Counted from the stretch's first letter, positions 17,031 to 25,606 are shown. The stretch is 35,141 nucleotides of DNA from Oceanicola granulosus HTCC2516 (GCF_000153305.1 NZ_CH724107.1:1735910-1771050); one strand, 5' to 3'. Numbers and translations are program-made. Notes: generated from the letters alone by a model not told the origin.

Positions 17031-17061
17031 GAACGCGCGCCCGGGGACCGGACGCGCGTTC
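17031..17061 (-). terminator. Terminator after rpmD
   Basis: GAACGCGCG/CGCGCGTTC (9-bp perfect stem, 13-base loop), followed in the minus transcript by GTCGTTCC. The tail resembles those after rplQ and rpsK (TTCGTC then T-rich). It marks the end of the rpmC-to-rpmD block before the inserted methyltransferase. Confidence 0.6.
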
Positions 17062-17086
17062 GGGTAGCTCGCGGGAAGAGGCTGGC

Positions 17087-17275
17087 TCAGCCGCGCTCTT
17101 CGACGATCTCGACCAGGTGCGGGATCTTGGCAACCATGCCGCGCACGGCGGGGGTGTCCTCGAGCTCGCGGGTCTTGTTCATCTTGTTCAGGCCGAGCCC
17201 GACCAGCGTCTGGCGCTGGATGGCGGGGCGGCGGATCGGCGAGCCGATCTGTTTGACGACGATGGTCTTGGCCAT
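17087..17275 (-). CDS. rpmD: 50S ribosomal protein L30
   Basis: Small large-subunit protein, 62 aa. [47 protein letters not shown] is the standard L30 pattern (absent from some bacteria, usual here). The start at 17273-17275 leaves five bases after the rpsE stop and uses the purine-rich end of rpsE as ribosome site; a start three codons upstream is possible. It is normally followed by rplO, but here by a terminator and inserted genes. Confidence 0.97.
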   Translation of the reverse strand: MAKTIVVKQIGSPIRRPAIQRQTLVGLGLNKMNKTRELEDTPAVRGMVAKIPHLVEIVEERG

Positions 17276-17280
17276 GTGGA

Positions 17281-17868
17281 TCAAGCCTCCTCGGCGACCT
17301 GCGCGGAAGCCTCGGGGGCCTCGTCACGCTTGGGCAGGATGTCCGCGACCTTCTTGCCGCGACGCTGCGCGACGTTGCGCGGCGACTGCTCGGCCTTGAG
17401 GCCGTCGAGCGTGGCGCGGATCATGTTGTAGGGGTTCTGCGAGCCGATCGACTTGGCGACGACGTCCTGGACGCCGAGCATCTCGAACACGGCGCGCATC
17501 GGGCCGCCGGCGATGATGCCGGTACCCTGCGGGGCGGTGCGCATGACGACGCGGCCCGCGCCGTGGCGGCCCTCGATGTCGTGGTGCAGCGTGCGGCCTT
17601 CGCGCAGGGCGACGCGGATCATCTGGCGCTTGGCCTGCTCGGTGGCCTTGCGGATGGCCTCGGGGACCTCCTTGGCCTTGCCCTTGCCGAAGCCGACACG
17701 GCCCTTCTGGTCGCCGACGACGACGAGCGCGGCGAAGCCGAAGCGCTTGCCGCCCTTGACGGTCTTGGAGACCCGGTTGATCGCGACCAGGCGGTCCGCG
17801 AATTCGGGGTTCTCGTCACGATCGCGGCGGCCACGGCCCCCGTCACGTCTGTTCGGTTCTCTGGCCAT
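17281..17868 (-). CDS. rpsE: 30S ribosomal protein S5
   Basis: Small-subunit accuracy protein, 195 aa, with the alphaproteobacterial charged N-terminal extension ([23 protein letters not shown]). The core has [43 protein letters not shown] and the nucleotide-fold part [29 protein letters not shown]-terminal extension ([16 protein letters not shown]) is acidic. 161 bases separate it from rplR, with a stem-loop in between, longer than the other spacers of this block. Confidence 0.98.
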   Translation of the reverse strand: MAREPNRRDGGRGRRDRDENPEFADRLVAINRVSKTVKGGKRFGFAALVVVGDQKGRVGFGKGKAKEVPEAIRKATEQAKRQMIRVALREGRTLHHDIEGRHGAGRVVMRTAPQGTGIIAGGPMRAVFEMLGVQDVVAKSIGSQNPYNMIRATLDGLKAEQSPRNVAQRRGKKVADILPKRDEAPEASAQVAEEA

Positions 17869-17977
17869 GTGGCCTCCTGTTTCGCGGGCCGCACGGGGCC
17901 CTTGTCGTGGGTCGATCGAAGTGAGCCGGCGGCTCCCCGATCATCGAGACGGCCTTGGCCGCCTTCGCTGGCGTGGT

Positions 17978-18007
17978 CCGCCGGCCGGGAACGGGCCCGG
18001 CCGGCGG
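17978..18007 (-). other. Hairpin between rplR and rpsE
   Basis: Perfect 12-bp stem CCGCCGGCCGGG/CCCGGCCGGCGG with a 6-base loop in the 161-base rplR-rpsE gap, no U run. Likely an mRNA processing or attenuation element. I see no promoter in this gap. Confidence 0.5.
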
Positions 18008-18029
18008 TATCTTCGGACGGCGCGGGCCG

Positions 18030-18389
18030 TCAGACCTTCAGGCCACCCTCGCGGGCGGCGTCGGCGAGCGCCTTGATCTTGCCGTGGAAGAGGAAGCCGC
18101 CACGGTCGAACTGGGCCTCGGTCACGCCGGCGGCCTTGGCACGCTCGGCGATCGCCGAGCCGACCTTGGCCGCGGCTTCGAGGTTGTTGCTGCCGACGAT
18201 GCCCAGGTCCTTCTCGAGGGAAGAGGCCGAGGCGAGGGTCTTGCCCTGCAGGTCGTCGATCAGCTGGACGCTGATGTTCTTGTTGCTGCGGTGCACCGAG
18301 AGGCGCGGGAGCCCCGGGTTCACCTTGCGGAGTTTGTTCCGGACGCGCAGGCGGCGCTTGAGGAACAAGGTGCGCTTGTTGTTTGCCAT
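18030..18389 (-). CDS. rplR: 50S ribosomal protein L18
   Basis: 5S-rRNA-binding protein of the central protuberance, 119 aa. Basic N-terminus ([24 protein letters not shown]) followed by [32 protein letters not shown] and the conserved end [26 protein letters not shown]. It starts 12 bases after rplF with an AGGA site. It forms the 5S RNP with L5, encoded upstream in the same block. Ordinary. Confidence 0.98.
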   Translation of the reverse strand: MANNKRTLFLKRRLRVRNKLRKVNPGLPRLSVHRSNKNISVQLIDDLQGKTLASASSLEKDLGIVGSNNLEAAAKVGSAIAERAKAAGVTEAQFDRGGFLFHGKIKALADAAREGGLKV

Positions 18390-18401
18390 TTCCTGTCGTC
18401 C

Positions 18402-18935
18402 TTACTTACGCTTGCCTTCCTTGCGGAAGATATACTCGTCGGCGTACTTGATGCCCTTGCCCTTGTAGGGCTCCGGCGGGCGCCATTCGCGGATGTTGGC
18501 CGCGACCTGGCCGACCAGCTGCTGGTCCGCGCCCTCGACGACGATCTGGTTCTGCTTCGGCGCGGTGACGGTGATGCCGTCGGGCACGGTGAAGTTGACC
18601 TCGTGGCTGTAGCCGAGGTTCAGCTTCAGGACGTTGCCCTGCATCGCGGCGCGGTAGCCGACGCCGTTGATCTCGAGCTCCTTCTTGAAGCCCTCCGTCA
18701 CGCCCTGCACCAGGTTGTCCACCATGGTGCGGGACATCCCCCACTGCTGGCGGGCGCGCTTGGACTTGCCGCGCGGCGTGACCGCGACGGCGTTGTCCTC
18801 GACGGCGATGGTGACATCGTCCGTCGCGGTGAAGGTGCGGGTGCCTTTCGGCCCCTTCACCTCGATGGTCTGGCCGGAGACGGAGGCGGAGACCCCCGAC
18901 GGCAGCTCGACCGGTTTCTTGCCAATACGAGACAT
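18402..18935 (-). CDS. rplF: 50S ribosomal protein L6
   Basis: Large-subunit protein near the factor-binding site, 177 aa, two-repeat L6 fold. [15 protein letters not shown] at the start; TVDNLVQGV-type segment ([27 protein letters not shown]) in the middle; the C-terminal signature [24 protein letters not shown]. The ATG at 18933-18935 has GAGGAGAA before it and gives the conserved N-terminus; an in-frame upstream ATG lies inside rpsH and is rejected. Confidence 0.98.
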   Translation of the reverse strand: MSRIGKKPVELPSGVSASVSGQTIEVKGPKGTRTFTATDDVTIAVEDNAVAVTPRGKSKRARQQWGMSRTMVDNLVQGVTEGFKKELEINGVGYRAAMQGNVLKLNLGYSHEVNFTVPDGITVTAPKQNQIVVEGADQQLVGQVAANIREWRPPEPYKGKGIKYADEYIFRKEGKRK

Positions 18936-18945
18936 CGCCTTCTCC

Positions 18946-19338
18946 TCAGAATACGGTGCAGAGCACCTCACCGCCGACATTGGCGGAGCGTGCGTTCTGG
19001 TCCGACATCACACCCTTGGGGGTGGAGACAATCGACACGCCGAGGCCCTGACGGACCGACGGGATGTCCTTGCACGCCATGTACACGCGGCGGCCGGGCT
19101 TGGAGACCCGGGCCAGCTCGCGGATGACGGGCGCGCCCTCGTAGTACTTGAGGCTGATCTCGAAAGCCGGGTGGCCGTCGGCCGTCTTGGAGCTCTCGTA
19201 GCCGCGGATGTAGCCTTCGTCCGCGAGCACGTCGAGCACCCAGCCGCGCAGCTTGGACGCGGGCGTGGACACGGTGGACTTGCCGCGCATCTGACCGTTG
19301 CGGATGCGGGTCAGCATATCGCCGATAGGATCGTTCAT
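18946..19338 (-). CDS. rpsH: 30S ribosomal protein S8
   Basis: 16S-rRNA-binding assembly protein, and translational repressor of the spc operon in E. coli. 130 aa. [26 protein letters not shown] and the C-terminal [29 protein letters not shown] are diagnostic. Spacers to rpsN and rplF are 13 and 10 bases. Whether it represses this rearranged operon, as S8 does in E. coli near rplE, cannot be told; I did not find an obvious S8-site mimic. Confidence 0.98.
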   Translation of the reverse strand: MNDPIGDMLTRIRNGQMRGKSTVSTPASKLRGWVLDVLADEGYIRGYESSKTADGHPAFEISLKYYEGAPVIRELARVSKPGRRVYMACKDIPSVRQGLGVSIVSTPKGVMSDQNARSANVGGEVLCTVF

Positions 19339-19351
19339 ATCGCTGCCCTCC

Positions 19352-19657
19352 TTACCAGCTGGATTTCACGAGGCCGGGAATCTGCCCCTGCGAGCCGAGC
19401 TCGCGCAGCATGATCCGGCTGACCTTCAGCTTGCGGTAGTAGGCGTGCGGACGCCCCGTAAGCTGGCAGCGGTTGTGAAGACGGGTCGGCGAGGAGTTGC
19501 GCGGCAGCTTGGCGAGCTTGAGGCGCGCCTTGAACCGCTCTTCCATCGGCTTGGACTCGTCGTTGGCGATCTCCTTGAGAGCAGCGCGCTTCTCGGCGTA
19601 CTGTTCAACCAGCCGCTGACGCTTCTTCTCGCGTTCGATCATGGATTTCTTTGCCAT
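19352..19657 (-). CDS. rpsN: 30S ribosomal protein S14 (zinc-free type)
   Basis: Small-subunit head protein, 101 aa, the long form without the CxxC zinc ribbon found in the short S14. [28 protein letters not shown] leads to the conserved C-terminus [48 protein letters not shown]. Position between rplE and rpsH is standard. The protein looks normal. Confidence 0.98.
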   Translation of the reverse strand: MAKKSMIEREKKRQRLVEQYAEKRAALKEIANDESKPMEERFKARLKLAKLPRNSSPTRLHNRCQLTGRPHAYYRKLKVSRIMLRELGSQGQIPGLVKSSW

Positions 19658-19670
19658 GGTCTCAATTCCC

Positions 19671-20234
19671 TCAGCTGTTGAACGGCATGTTGAAATGCTT
19701 CAACAGCGCCTTGGCTTCCGCGTCGGTCTTCGCGGTGGTGCAGATGACGACGTCGAGGCCCCAGACTTCGTCGACCTTGTCGAAGTTGATCTCGGGGAAG
19801 ACGATGTGCTCCTTGATGCCCATGGCGTAGTTGCCACGGCCGTCGAAGCTCTTGCCGGGCACGCCGCGGAAGTCGCGGATACGGGGCATGGCGACGGTGA
19901 TCAGGCGGTCGAGGAACTCGTACATGCGGTCGCCGCGGAGCGTGACCTTGGCACCGAGCGGCATGTCTTCGCGGACGCGGAAGCCGGCGATCGACTTCTT
20001 GGCCTTGGTGACGACGGCCTGCTGGCCGGCGATCAGGGTGAGATCGTCGGCGGCCGACTTGGCCTTCTTGGAGTCCTTCACCGCCTCGGAGCCGGCGCCG
20101 ATGTTCAGGACGATCTTGTCCAGGCGCGGGATCTGCATGTCGTTCTTGTAGGAGAACTCTTCCTTCATCGCCGGGGCGATGGTGTCGCGGAAGACGCTCT
20201 TCAGGCGGGGGGTGTAGTTCGCGGTGTCGAGCAT
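19671..20234 (-). CDS. rplE: 50S ribosomal protein L5
   Basis: 5S-rRNA-binding protein that contacts P-site tRNA, 187 aa. Seen: [44 protein letters not shown]-like stretch [45 protein letters not shown] and the C-terminal MDVVICTT-like [20 protein letters not shown]. The ATG shares one base with the rplX stop (TGATG), so translation is coupled to L24. Ordinary. Confidence 0.98.
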   Translation of the reverse strand: MLDTANYTPRLKSVFRDTIAPAMKEEFSYKNDMQIPRLDKIVLNIGAGSEAVKDSKKAKSAADDLTLIAGQQAVVTKAKKSIAGFRVREDMPLGAKVTLRGDRMYEFLDRLITVAMPRIRDFRGVPGKSFDGRGNYAMGIKEHIVFPEINFDKVDEVWGLDVVICTTAKTDAEAKALLKHFNMPFNS

Positions 20235-20539
20235 CAGATCACGTCTCCCGTGGTCTTGGCGAAGCGGACCTTCTTGCCGTCCTCGACGCGGAAGCCGACG
20301 CGGCTGGGCTTGCCGTTGGCGTCGGCGATGGCGAGGTTGGACAGGTCGATGGGCATCGCCTTGGGCGTGCGGCCGCCCTGGCTGGTCTGCGACTGCTTCT
20401 GGTGGCGGATCGCGATGTTGACGCCGTCGACGACGGCCTTGCCGGCCTTGGGGTCGACGCTGGTGATCTCACCGGTCTTGCCCTTGTCCTTGCCGGCGAG
20501 CACGACGACCTTGTCGCCCTTCTTGAGTTTCGCGGCCAT
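20234..20539 (-). CDS. rplX: 50S ribosomal protein L24
   Basis: Assembly-initiator protein at the tunnel exit, 101 aa. KOW motif at the N-terminus ([45 protein letters not shown]) followed by [48 protein letters not shown]. Both its ends overlap the neighbours by one base in TGATG junctions (with rplN before, rplE after), so rplN-rplX-rplE form a tight coupled set. Confidence 0.98.
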   Translation of the reverse strand: MAAKLKKGDKVVVLAGKDKGKTGEITSVDPKAGKAVVDGVNIAIRHQKQSQTSQGGRTPKAMPIDLSNLAIADANGKPSRVGFRVEDGKKVRFAKTTGDVI

Positions 20540-20907
20540 CAGAGCACCTCCGGAGCGAGCGAGATGATCTTCATGAAGTTCTTCGCGCGCAGCTCACGAA
20601 CCACCGGCCCGAAGATACGGGTGCCGACCGGCTCGTTGTTGTTGTTGAGGATCACGGCGGCGTTGCGGTCGAAGCGGATCGCGGTGCCGTCGTCGCGGCG
20701 GACTTCCTTGGCGGTGCGCACGACGACGGCCTTGCGGACGTCGCCCTTCTTCACGCGGCCGCGCGGAATGGCCTCCTTGACGGACACGACGATGATGTCG
20801 CCGACCGATGCGTACCGGCGGTGCGAGCCGCCGAGGACCTTGATGCACTGCACCCGGCGTGCGCCGGAATTGTCAGCGACATCCAGATTGGTCTGCATCT
20901 GGATCAT
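20539..20907 (-). CDS. rplN: 50S ribosomal protein L14
   Basis: Large-subunit interface protein, 122 aa. [57 protein letters not shown] and the C-terminal ARIFGPV-like [28 protein letters not shown] are diagnostic. A 76-base spacer separates it from rpsQ, with a weak G-run/C-run hairpin and a CATAAT box (no partner -35), so an extra internal promoter is possible but unsupported. Confidence 0.98.
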   Translation of the reverse strand: MIQMQTNLDVADNSGARRVQCIKVLGGSHRRYASVGDIIVVSVKEAIPRGRVKKGDVRKAVVVRTAKEVRRDDGTAIRFDRNAAVILNNNNEPVGTRIFGPVVRELRAKNFMKIISLAPEVL

Positions 20908-20983
20908 GTAGGTTTCTCCCGACCTTTGGGGGCTGTTCTCGTTAGCTCCCCCAGGGTTTCGATTATGTCAGTCGGCCGTCGCT

Positions 20984-21313
20984 TTAGTGCGCGGCGGCCT
21001 CGTGCTCGGCATGGCGCTTGGCGTCTTCTTCCTGCTGGCGCTTCGCGGCTTCGGCCCGCTCGGCTTCGTAGGCAGCGATCGCTTCGGCGGTCATCACTTC
21101 CCAGCGCTTCGTCTTCGACTTCGGCGCGCATTCCCGGATGCGGACGGAATCGCCGACCTGGAACTGCTCGGTCTCGTCGTGCGCGCGGTATTTCTTCGAC
21201 TTGCGGACCGTCTTATGCAGGAGCGGGTGCTTGAAGCGGCGCTCGACCGAGACCGTCACGGTCTGGGCGTTCTGCGTCGAGGTCACGGTGCCGGTGAGGA
21301 TACGTTTGGGCAT
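20984..21313 (-). CDS. rpsQ: 30S ribosomal protein S17 with C-terminal helical extension
   Basis: Primary 16S-binding OB-fold protein. The first 75 residues are standard ([47 protein letters not shown]... then [17 protein letters not shown]). They are followed by about 34 extra residues ([34 protein letters not shown]), charged and Ala-rich, probably one helix. Bacterial S17 is usually 75-90 aa; this one is 109. It starts 3 bases after the rpmC stop, with GGAGG in the end of rpmC. The tail is in frame and ends at a normal stop, so it is probably genuine. Confidence 0.96.
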   Translation of the reverse strand: MPKRILTGTVTSTQNAQTVTVSVERRFKHPLLHKTVRKSKKYRAHDETEQFQVGDSVRIRECAPKSKTKRWEVMTAEAIAAYEAERAEAAKRQQEEDAKRHAEHEAAAH

Positions 21314-21316
21314 CTC

Positions 21317-21529
21317 TTACGCCTCCGACTTGGCGGCGGCGGCCGCTTTCTCGTTCAGGATGGTCTTCACCCGGGCCACGTCGCGGCGGACGCTGCGCAT
21401 GCGGGCGGTGTTCTCGAACTGGCCGGTGGCCTGCTGGAAGCGCAGGTTGAAGGCCTCTTTCTTGAGGTTGACGAGCTGGTCGCGGAGCTCGTCGGGCGTC
21501 TTGTCACGCAGATCGCTGGCGGTTGTCAT
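21317..21529 (-). CDS. rpmC: 50S ribosomal protein L29
   Basis: Tunnel-exit protein that helps dock SRP and trigger factor, 70 aa. [58 protein letters not shown] is the standard two-helix L29, with a short Ala/Lys tail. It normally follows rplP directly; here it starts a new block with its own promoter 90-118 bases upstream, after an inserted oxygenase-like gene. Confidence 0.98.
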   Translation of the reverse strand: MTTASDLRDKTPDELRDQLVNLKKEAFNLRFQQATGQFENTARMRSVRRDVARVKTILNEKAAAAAKSEA

Positions 21530-21618
21530 CGCCTGTTCCTTTGTTTCAACATCACCGGAAGGCCCCCGCCCGTTCGCGCGGGGTCACCCTGATTCCCGGT
21601 GGAGTGGGATGAGCGGGC

Positions 21619-21647
21619 CGTATAGTCCGAGCGGGCCCGTGTGGCAA
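21619..21647 (-). promoter_or_regulatory. Promoter of the rpmC-rpsQ-...-rpmD block
   Basis: Minus-strand TTGCCA (21642-21647), 17-base spacer, TATACG (21619-21624). The predicted leader is about 85 bases and contains a CCCCGC/GCGGGG hairpin (21564-21583). The -10 hexamer matches that of the rplO promoter. Confidence 0.65.
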
Positions 21648-21670
21648 GGGGGTTTCCCCGAGGGCGGGAT

Positions 21671-21695
21671 GGTGCGCAATGAATGCGCACCCTAC
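21671..21695 (-). repeat. REP-like element, family B (copy 1)
   Basis: GTAG head on the minus strand, then GGTGCGCA/TGCGCACC (8-bp arms, 5-base centre). An identical copy in the same orientation is at 27508-27532. It lies 3 bases beyond the stop of the oxygenase-like gene. Confidence 0.7.
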
Positions 21696-21698
21696 GCC

Positions 21699-22319
21699 CT
21701 ATCCCCAGGCGTAGTTGAAGCTCACCGAGATGCGGTCTTCCTCGGCCATGTTCATCGGCACCTCGTGGCGCAGCCAGCTCTCCCAGAGCAGCACGTCGCC
21801 CACCTTCGGCGCGACGGACCGGAAGGTGCGCAGCTCCTCGCGGGCGCCCTTGCGGCGGGTGGGGGCGGCCATCATGAAGGGCAGCCGCGGGTCCTCGAGC
21901 TTCAGCGCCGAGGTGCCCTCGGGCATCGCCACGTAGGTGGTGCCGGAGATCACCGAGTGCGGGTGGATGTGGCTGCCGTGGACGCCGCCCTCGGGGAGGA
22001 TGTTGATCCAGATGTCCTCGAGGCGGAGCGCCTTGCCGTCGAGCTCGAACTCCAGGTCCTCGGCGAAGGCGGCGACGTGGGCGTCGAGGGACTTCACGAG
22101 GTCGGCGAAGATCGGGAACCGCCAGGGCAGGTCGGTGAGGGAGGCGTAGGAGGTGTAGCCGGGGTAGCCCTCGCGCTCGCACCATTCCTGGCCGGCGTCG
22201 TCGTCCTCGGCGATGGAATAGCAGGAGGCGGCGAACTCGGCCGGGTCGAGCGCAGGGCCGTGCTCGGAGAGCGGGGCGTGGTAGAGGCGGGTCGCGAACA
22301 GCGATTTGATCTGGGCCAT
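21699..22319 (-). CDS. Putative 2OG-Fe(II) oxygenase (TIGR02466-like)
   Basis: 206 aa, cytosolic, no signal peptide. It resembles the TIGR02466 group of putative 2-oxoglutarate/Fe(II) dioxygenases: IWINILPEGGVHGSHIHPHSVISGTTYVAMPEGTSALKLEDPRLP, then GDVLLWESWLRHEVPMN and RISVSFNYAW. Candidate iron ligands are in the histidine cluster H114/H117/H119/H121 and at H185; R196 is the likely 2-oxoglutarate contact. The start at 22317-22319 is chosen because the upstream extension runs into a REP-like palindrome. It lies between rplP and rpmC, which are normally adjacent, and is bracketed by two REP-like elements. A terminator separates it from rplP, and I did not find its promoter. Substrate unknown. 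Confidence 0.82.
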   Translation of the reverse strand: MAQIKSLFATRLYHAPLSEHGPALDPAEFAASCYSIAEDDDAGQEWCEREGYPGYTSYASLTDLPWRFPIFADLVKSLDAHVAAFAEDLEFELDGKALRLEDIWINILPEGGVHGSHIHPHSVISGTTYVAMPEGTSALKLEDPRLPFMMAAPTRRKGAREELRTFRSVAPKVGDVLLWESWLRHEVPMNMAEEDRISVSFNYAWG

Positions 22320-22360
22320 GGCCTCCAGATACCCCAGCCCCCCGCCGGCGCGCCACCCCC

Positions 22361-22383
22361 GTAGGCCGGGCTTCAGCCCGGCC
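22361..22383 (+). repeat. REP-like element, family A (copy 2)
   Basis: GTAG (22361-22364) followed by the same GC-rich palindrome as at 11691-11713, inverted relative to it. It lies between the rplP terminator and the start of the oxygenase-like gene. Confidence 0.7.
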
Positions 22384-22392
22384 CCGCCCGCC

Positions 22393-22430
22393 AAAAAAGA
22401 AAAAGGCCCCCGCCCGTCGGCGGAGGCCCC
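22393..22430 (-). terminator. Intrinsic terminator after rplP
   Basis: Stem GGCC plus CCGCC against GGCGG plus GGCC (22405-22428, one mismatch, 4-base loop), followed in the minus transcript by TTTTTCTTTTTT (22393-22404). It is the best U-tract terminator in the window and ends the S10-type block after L16. Confidence 0.85.
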
Positions 22431-22463
22431 TGTCTCGTGCCCGGCGCCCGGAGGCGCGGCGGC

Positions 22464-22877
22464 TTACCAGTCTTCGCGGACCACGGTGCGGGTCTTGATC
22501 GGCAGCTTCATCGCGGCGAGGCGCAGCGCCTCGCGGGCGATCTCCTCGTTGACGCCGTCGATCTCGAACATGACGCGGCCGGGCTTGACCTTGGCGGTCC
22601 AGCGGTCGACCGAGCCCTTGCCCTTACCCATGCGGACCTCGATCGGCTTCGCGGTGACGGGCAGGTCGGGGAAGATCCGGATCCAGACCCGGCCCTGACG
22701 CTTCATGTGGCGCGTCATGGCCCGGCGGGCGGCTTCGATCTGCCGGGCGGTGATCCGCTCGGGCTCGAGGGCCTTCAGGCCGTAGGTTCCGAAGTTGAGG
22801 TCGGACCCGCCCTTGGCTTCGCCGTGGATCCGGCCCTTGTGCAGCTTGCGGAACTTCGTGCGTTTCGGTTGCAGCAT
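22464..22877 (-). CDS. rplP: 50S ribosomal protein L16
   Basis: Large-subunit protein next to the A-site and peptidyl-transferase centre, 137 aa. [54 protein letters not shown] and [17 protein letters not shown] are conserved. Arg82 in EVRMGKGKG aligns with Arg81 of E. coli L16, the residue hydroxylated there by the oxygenase YcfD/RoxA. It is followed by a strong terminator and then the oxygenase-like gene instead of rpmC. Confidence 0.98.
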   Translation of the reverse strand: MLQPKRTKFRKLHKGRIHGEAKGGSDLNFGTYGLKALEPERITARQIEAARRAMTRHMKRQGRVWIRIFPDLPVTAKPIEVRMGKGKGSVDRWTAKVKPGRVMFEIDGVNEEIAREALRLAAMKLPIKTRTVVREDW

Positions 22878-22889
22878 CTGTCGATCTCC

Positions 22890-23597
22890 TTACCGGCCGC
22901 CGCGGGGGCCGCGCGGTGCGGGGCCGTCCTGCAGCTCCTGCGCCTTGCGGTCGCGCGCCTGGGGATCGTGCTCCATGATCTCGCCTTTGAAGATCCAGAC
23001 CTTGATCCCGATGATGCCGTAGGGGGTCACGGCTTCGCTGTGGGCGTAGTCGATGTCGGCCCGCAGGGTGTGCAGCGGCACGCGGCCCTCGCGGTACCAC
23101 TCGGTCCGGGCGATCTCGGCGCCGCCGAGGCGGCCCGCGACGTTGACCCGGATGCCGAGCGCGCCCATGCGCATGGCGTTCTGCACCGACCGCTTCATCG
23201 CGCGGCGGAAGCTGACCCGGCGCTCGAGCTGCTGGGCGATGGACTCGCCGACCAGCGCGGCGTCGAGCTCGGGCTTGCGCACCTCGACGATGTTGAGGTG
23301 CAGCTCGCTGTCGGTCATCTTGGCGAGCTTCTTGCGGAGCGTCTCGATGTCCGCGCCCTTCTTGCCGATGATGACGCCCGGGCGGGCCGTGTGGATCGTG
23401 ACGCGGCACTTGCGGTGCGGGCGCTCGATGATCACGCGGCTGATGCCGGCCTGCTTGCACTCTTCCTTGATGAACTCGCGGATCTTGATGTCCTCGAGCA
23501 GGAGGTCGCCGTAATCCTTGGTGTCGGCGTACCAGCGGCTGTCCCAGGTGCGGTTGACCTGGAGGCGCATGCCGATCGGATTGACCTTGTTACCCAT
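22890..23597 (-). CDS. rpsC: 30S ribosomal protein S3
   Basis: Small-subunit head protein at the mRNA entry channel, 235 aa. [30 protein letters not shown] at the start, KH-domain loop GVIIGKKG at 74-81, and the C-terminal [14 protein letters not shown]. The ATG shares one base with the rplV stop (TAATG); a much longer open frame upstream overlaps rplV and is not used. 12 bases before rplP. Ordinary. Confidence 0.98.
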   Translation of the reverse strand: MGNKVNPIGMRLQVNRTWDSRWYADTKDYGDLLLEDIKIREFIKEECKQAGISRVIIERPHRKCRVTIHTARPGVIIGKKGADIETLRKKLAKMTDSELHLNIVEVRKPELDAALVGESIAQQLERRVSFRRAMKRSVQNAMRMGALGIRVNVAGRLGGAEIARTEWYREGRVPLHTLRADIDYAHSEAVTPYGIIGIKVWIFKGEIMEHDPQARDRKAQELQDGPAPRGPRGGR

Positions 23598-23977
23598 TAG
23601 GCTTGCTCCTCGACTTGACGCACCGTGATGGTGATTTCCGCAAACGGCTTCACGATCCGCCCGAACCGGCCACGGCCGCGCGGACGACCGCGCTTCATGG
23701 TGAGGTTCTTGCCGACATAGGCCTCGGCGACAACGAGCTCGTCGACGTCGAGGTTGTGGTTGTTCTCGGCGTTGGCGATCGCGGATTGCAGGCACTTCTT
23801 GACGTCCTGCGCGACGCGGCGCTTCGAGAAGGTGAGATCGGTCAGGGCCTTCTCGACCTTCTTGCCGCGGATCAGGCCGGCCACGAGGTTCAGCTTCTGC
23901 GGGCTCGTCTTGAGCATGCGCAGCTTCGCCATCGCTTCGTTGTCGGCCACGCGGCGGGGGTTCTTTTCCTTGCCCAT
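23597..23977 (-). CDS. rplV: 50S ribosomal protein L22
   Basis: Protein lining the exit tunnel, 126 aa. [65 protein letters not shown] and the tunnel hairpin region [27 protein letters not shown] are as expected. No changes typical of macrolide resistance can be judged without a reference. Spacing is 3 bases after rpsS and one-base overlap with rpsC. Confidence 0.98.
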   Translation of the reverse strand: MGKEKNPRRVADNEAMAKLRMLKTSPQKLNLVAGLIRGKKVEKALTDLTFSKRRVAQDVKKCLQSAIANAENNHNLDVDELVVAEAYVGKNLTMKRGRPRGRGRFGRIVKPFAEITITVRQVEEQA

Positions 23978-23980
23978 GAC

Positions 23981-24259
23981 TTACTTCCGCTTCGCTTTCT
24001 TGTCGGCCGCGTGACCGTAGTAGGTCCGCGTCGGCGAGTACTCACCGAACTTCTGGCCGATCATGTCCTCGGTCACGTTGACCGGAATGTGCTTCTGGCC
24101 GTTGTAGACGCCGAAGGTCAGACCCACGAACTGGGGCAGGATCGTCGAGCGGCGCGACCAGATCTTGATGACTTCGTTGCGGCCCGATTCCCGCGACTTC
24201 TCGGCCTTCTTCAGCACGTAGGAGTCGACGAAGGGACCCTTCCAAACAGAGCGAGACAT
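23981..24259 (-). CDS. rpsS: 30S ribosomal protein S19
   Basis: Small-subunit head protein, 92 aa. [60 protein letters not shown] and the tail [25 protein letters not shown] are diagnostic. Three bases separate it from rplB and from rplV, typical of the compact S10 operon. Confidence 0.98.
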   Translation of the reverse strand: MSRSVWKGPFVDSYVLKKAEKSRESGRNEVIKIWSRRSTILPQFVGLTFGVYNGQKHIPVNVTEDMIGQKFGEYSPTRTYYGHAADKKAKRK

Positions 24260-24262
24260 GTC

Positions 24263-25105
24263 TTAGCGCCCTTTCTTCTTCGCGTGGCGCGAGCGGATGA
24301 TCAGCTTCTGCGACGCCTGTTTCTTGTTGCGGGTCCGGGCGCCCTTGGTGGGCTTGCCCCACGGGGTCACCGGGTGACGGCCGCCCGAGGTCCGGCCTTC
24401 ACCACCGCCGTGCGGGTGGTCGACCGGGTTCATGACGACGCCGCGGACGGAGGGACGCTTGCCGTAGTGGCGGTTGCGCCCGGCCTTGCCGAGGTTCTGG
24501 TTGCTGTTGTCCGGGTTGGACACGGCACCGACGGTGGCCATGCATTCCTGGCGTACCAGGCGCAGCTCGCCCGAGGAGAGGCGGATCTGGGCGTAGCCGC
24601 CGTCGCGGCCGACGAACTGGGCGTAGGTGCCCGCGGCGCGCGCGATCTGGCCGCCCTTGCCGGGCTTCAGCTCGATGTTGTGGACGATCGTGCCGATCGG
24701 CATGCCCGAGAACGGCATCGCGTTGCCGGGCTTGATGTCGACCTTGGTGCCGGCGACGATCTTGTCGCCCACCGCGATCCGCTGGGGCGCGAGGATGTAG
24801 GCCTGCTCGCCGTCCGTGTACTGGATCAGGGCGATGAAGGCGGTGCGGTTGGGGTCGTATTCGATCCGGACGACGACGCCTTCGACGTCGCGCTTGGTCC
24901 GCTTGAAATCGACGATGCGGTAGAGGCGCTTGGCCCCGCCGCCGCGGCGACGCATGGTGATCCGTCCGGTGTTGTTCCGGCCGCCGTTCTTCGTCAGACC
25001 CTCGGTGAGGGCCTTGACCGGGCGACCTTTCCAAAGCTCCGAACGGTCGATCAGAACCAGCCCGCGCTGGCCAGGCGTCGTCGGCTTGTACGACTTGAGT
25101 GCCAT
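24263..25105 (-). CDS. rplB: 50S ribosomal protein L2
   Basis: Core large-subunit protein needed for peptidyl-transferase assembly, 280 aa. [31 protein letters not shown] at the start; conserved [25 protein letters not shown] near the C-terminus, including the invariant histidine region. The start at 25103-25105 keeps the family N-terminus; an open frame continues upstream through the structured rplW-rplB gap. That gap (204 bases) is unusually long for this operon and has a terminator-like stem but no promoter I can recognise. Confidence 0.98.
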   Translation of the reverse strand: MALKSYKPTTPGQRGLVLIDRSELWKGRPVKALTEGLTKNGGRNNTGRITMRRRGGGAKRLYRIVDFKRTKRDVEGVVVRIEYDPNRTAFIALIQYTDGEQAYILAPQRIAVGDKIVAGTKVDIKPGNAMPFSGMPIGTIVHNIELKPGKGGQIARAAGTYAQFVGRDGGYAQIRLSSGELRLVRQECMATVGAVSNPDNSNQNLGKAGRNRHYGKRPSVRGVVMNPVDHPHGGGEGRTSGGRHPVTPWGKPTKGARTRNKKQASQKLIIRSRHAKKKGR

Positions 25106-25259
25106 GTTTACTGTCTTTCCGTTGCTTTGCGGATCTCGCGGCGCGTGGCGCTGGTCGACCCGGCAGTTGAAGGGCCCCGAAGGTCCCCTGGCGATGCGCG
25201 GCGGCGCGAGGCCGCCGTCGGGCTCCGGAAGCGGCCGGCCCGCGAGCCCGCCATTCCCG

Positions 25260-25292
25260 AAAAACACACGGCCCCGGAGAATCCCGGGGCCG
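25260..25292 (-). terminator. Terminator-like hairpin between rplW and rplB
   Basis: CGGCCCCGG/CCGGGGCCG (25269-25292, 9-bp perfect stem, 6-base loop), then TGTG and five U (25260-25264) in the minus transcript. It lies 18 bases after rplW, but rplB and five further ribosomal genes follow, so read-through or antitermination must occur. A second small hairpin with a UUCG loop lies further on, near 25170-25190. Confidence 0.6.
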
Positions 25293-25309
25293 AGCGATGG
25301 GCTCTCCTA

Positions 25310-25606
25310 TTAGAGGCCCGTCGTCACGTCAATGGTGTTGCCCTCTTCGAGAGTGACATACGCCTTCTTGACGTCCTTGCGGCGACCGAGCTGGCCGCGG
25401 AAGCGCTTCTGCTTGCCCTTGGTGATGGTGGTGTTGACCGCCTTCACCTTGACGCCGAAGAGCTCCTCGACCGCTTGCTTGATCTGCGGCTTCGAGCTGT
25501 CGATGGCGACCTCGAAGACCACGCCGCCGCTCTCGGAAGTCATCGTCGACTTCTCGGTGATCAGCGGCTTGACGATCACGTCGTAATGTTCCGGCTTGGC
25601 GGTCAT
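25310..25606 (-). CDS. rplW: 50S ribosomal protein L23
   Basis: Tunnel-exit protein that docks trigger factor and SRP, 98 aa. [50 protein letters not shown] and [26 protein letters not shown] are typical. The ATG overlaps the rplD stop by four bases. A terminator-like stem follows. Confidence 0.98.
   Translation of the reverse strand: MTAKPEHYDVIVKPLITEKSTMTSESGGVVFEVAIDSSKPQIKQAVEELFGVKVKAVNTTITKGKQKRFRGQLGRRKDVKKAYVTLEEGNTIDVTTGL

Noticed and set aside
25106-25309. Extra gene or promoter in the rplW-rplB gap
   Set aside because: The open frame continuing upstream of rplB has no family likeness, and no -35/-10 pair with 16-18 spacing was found; only hairpins are visible.
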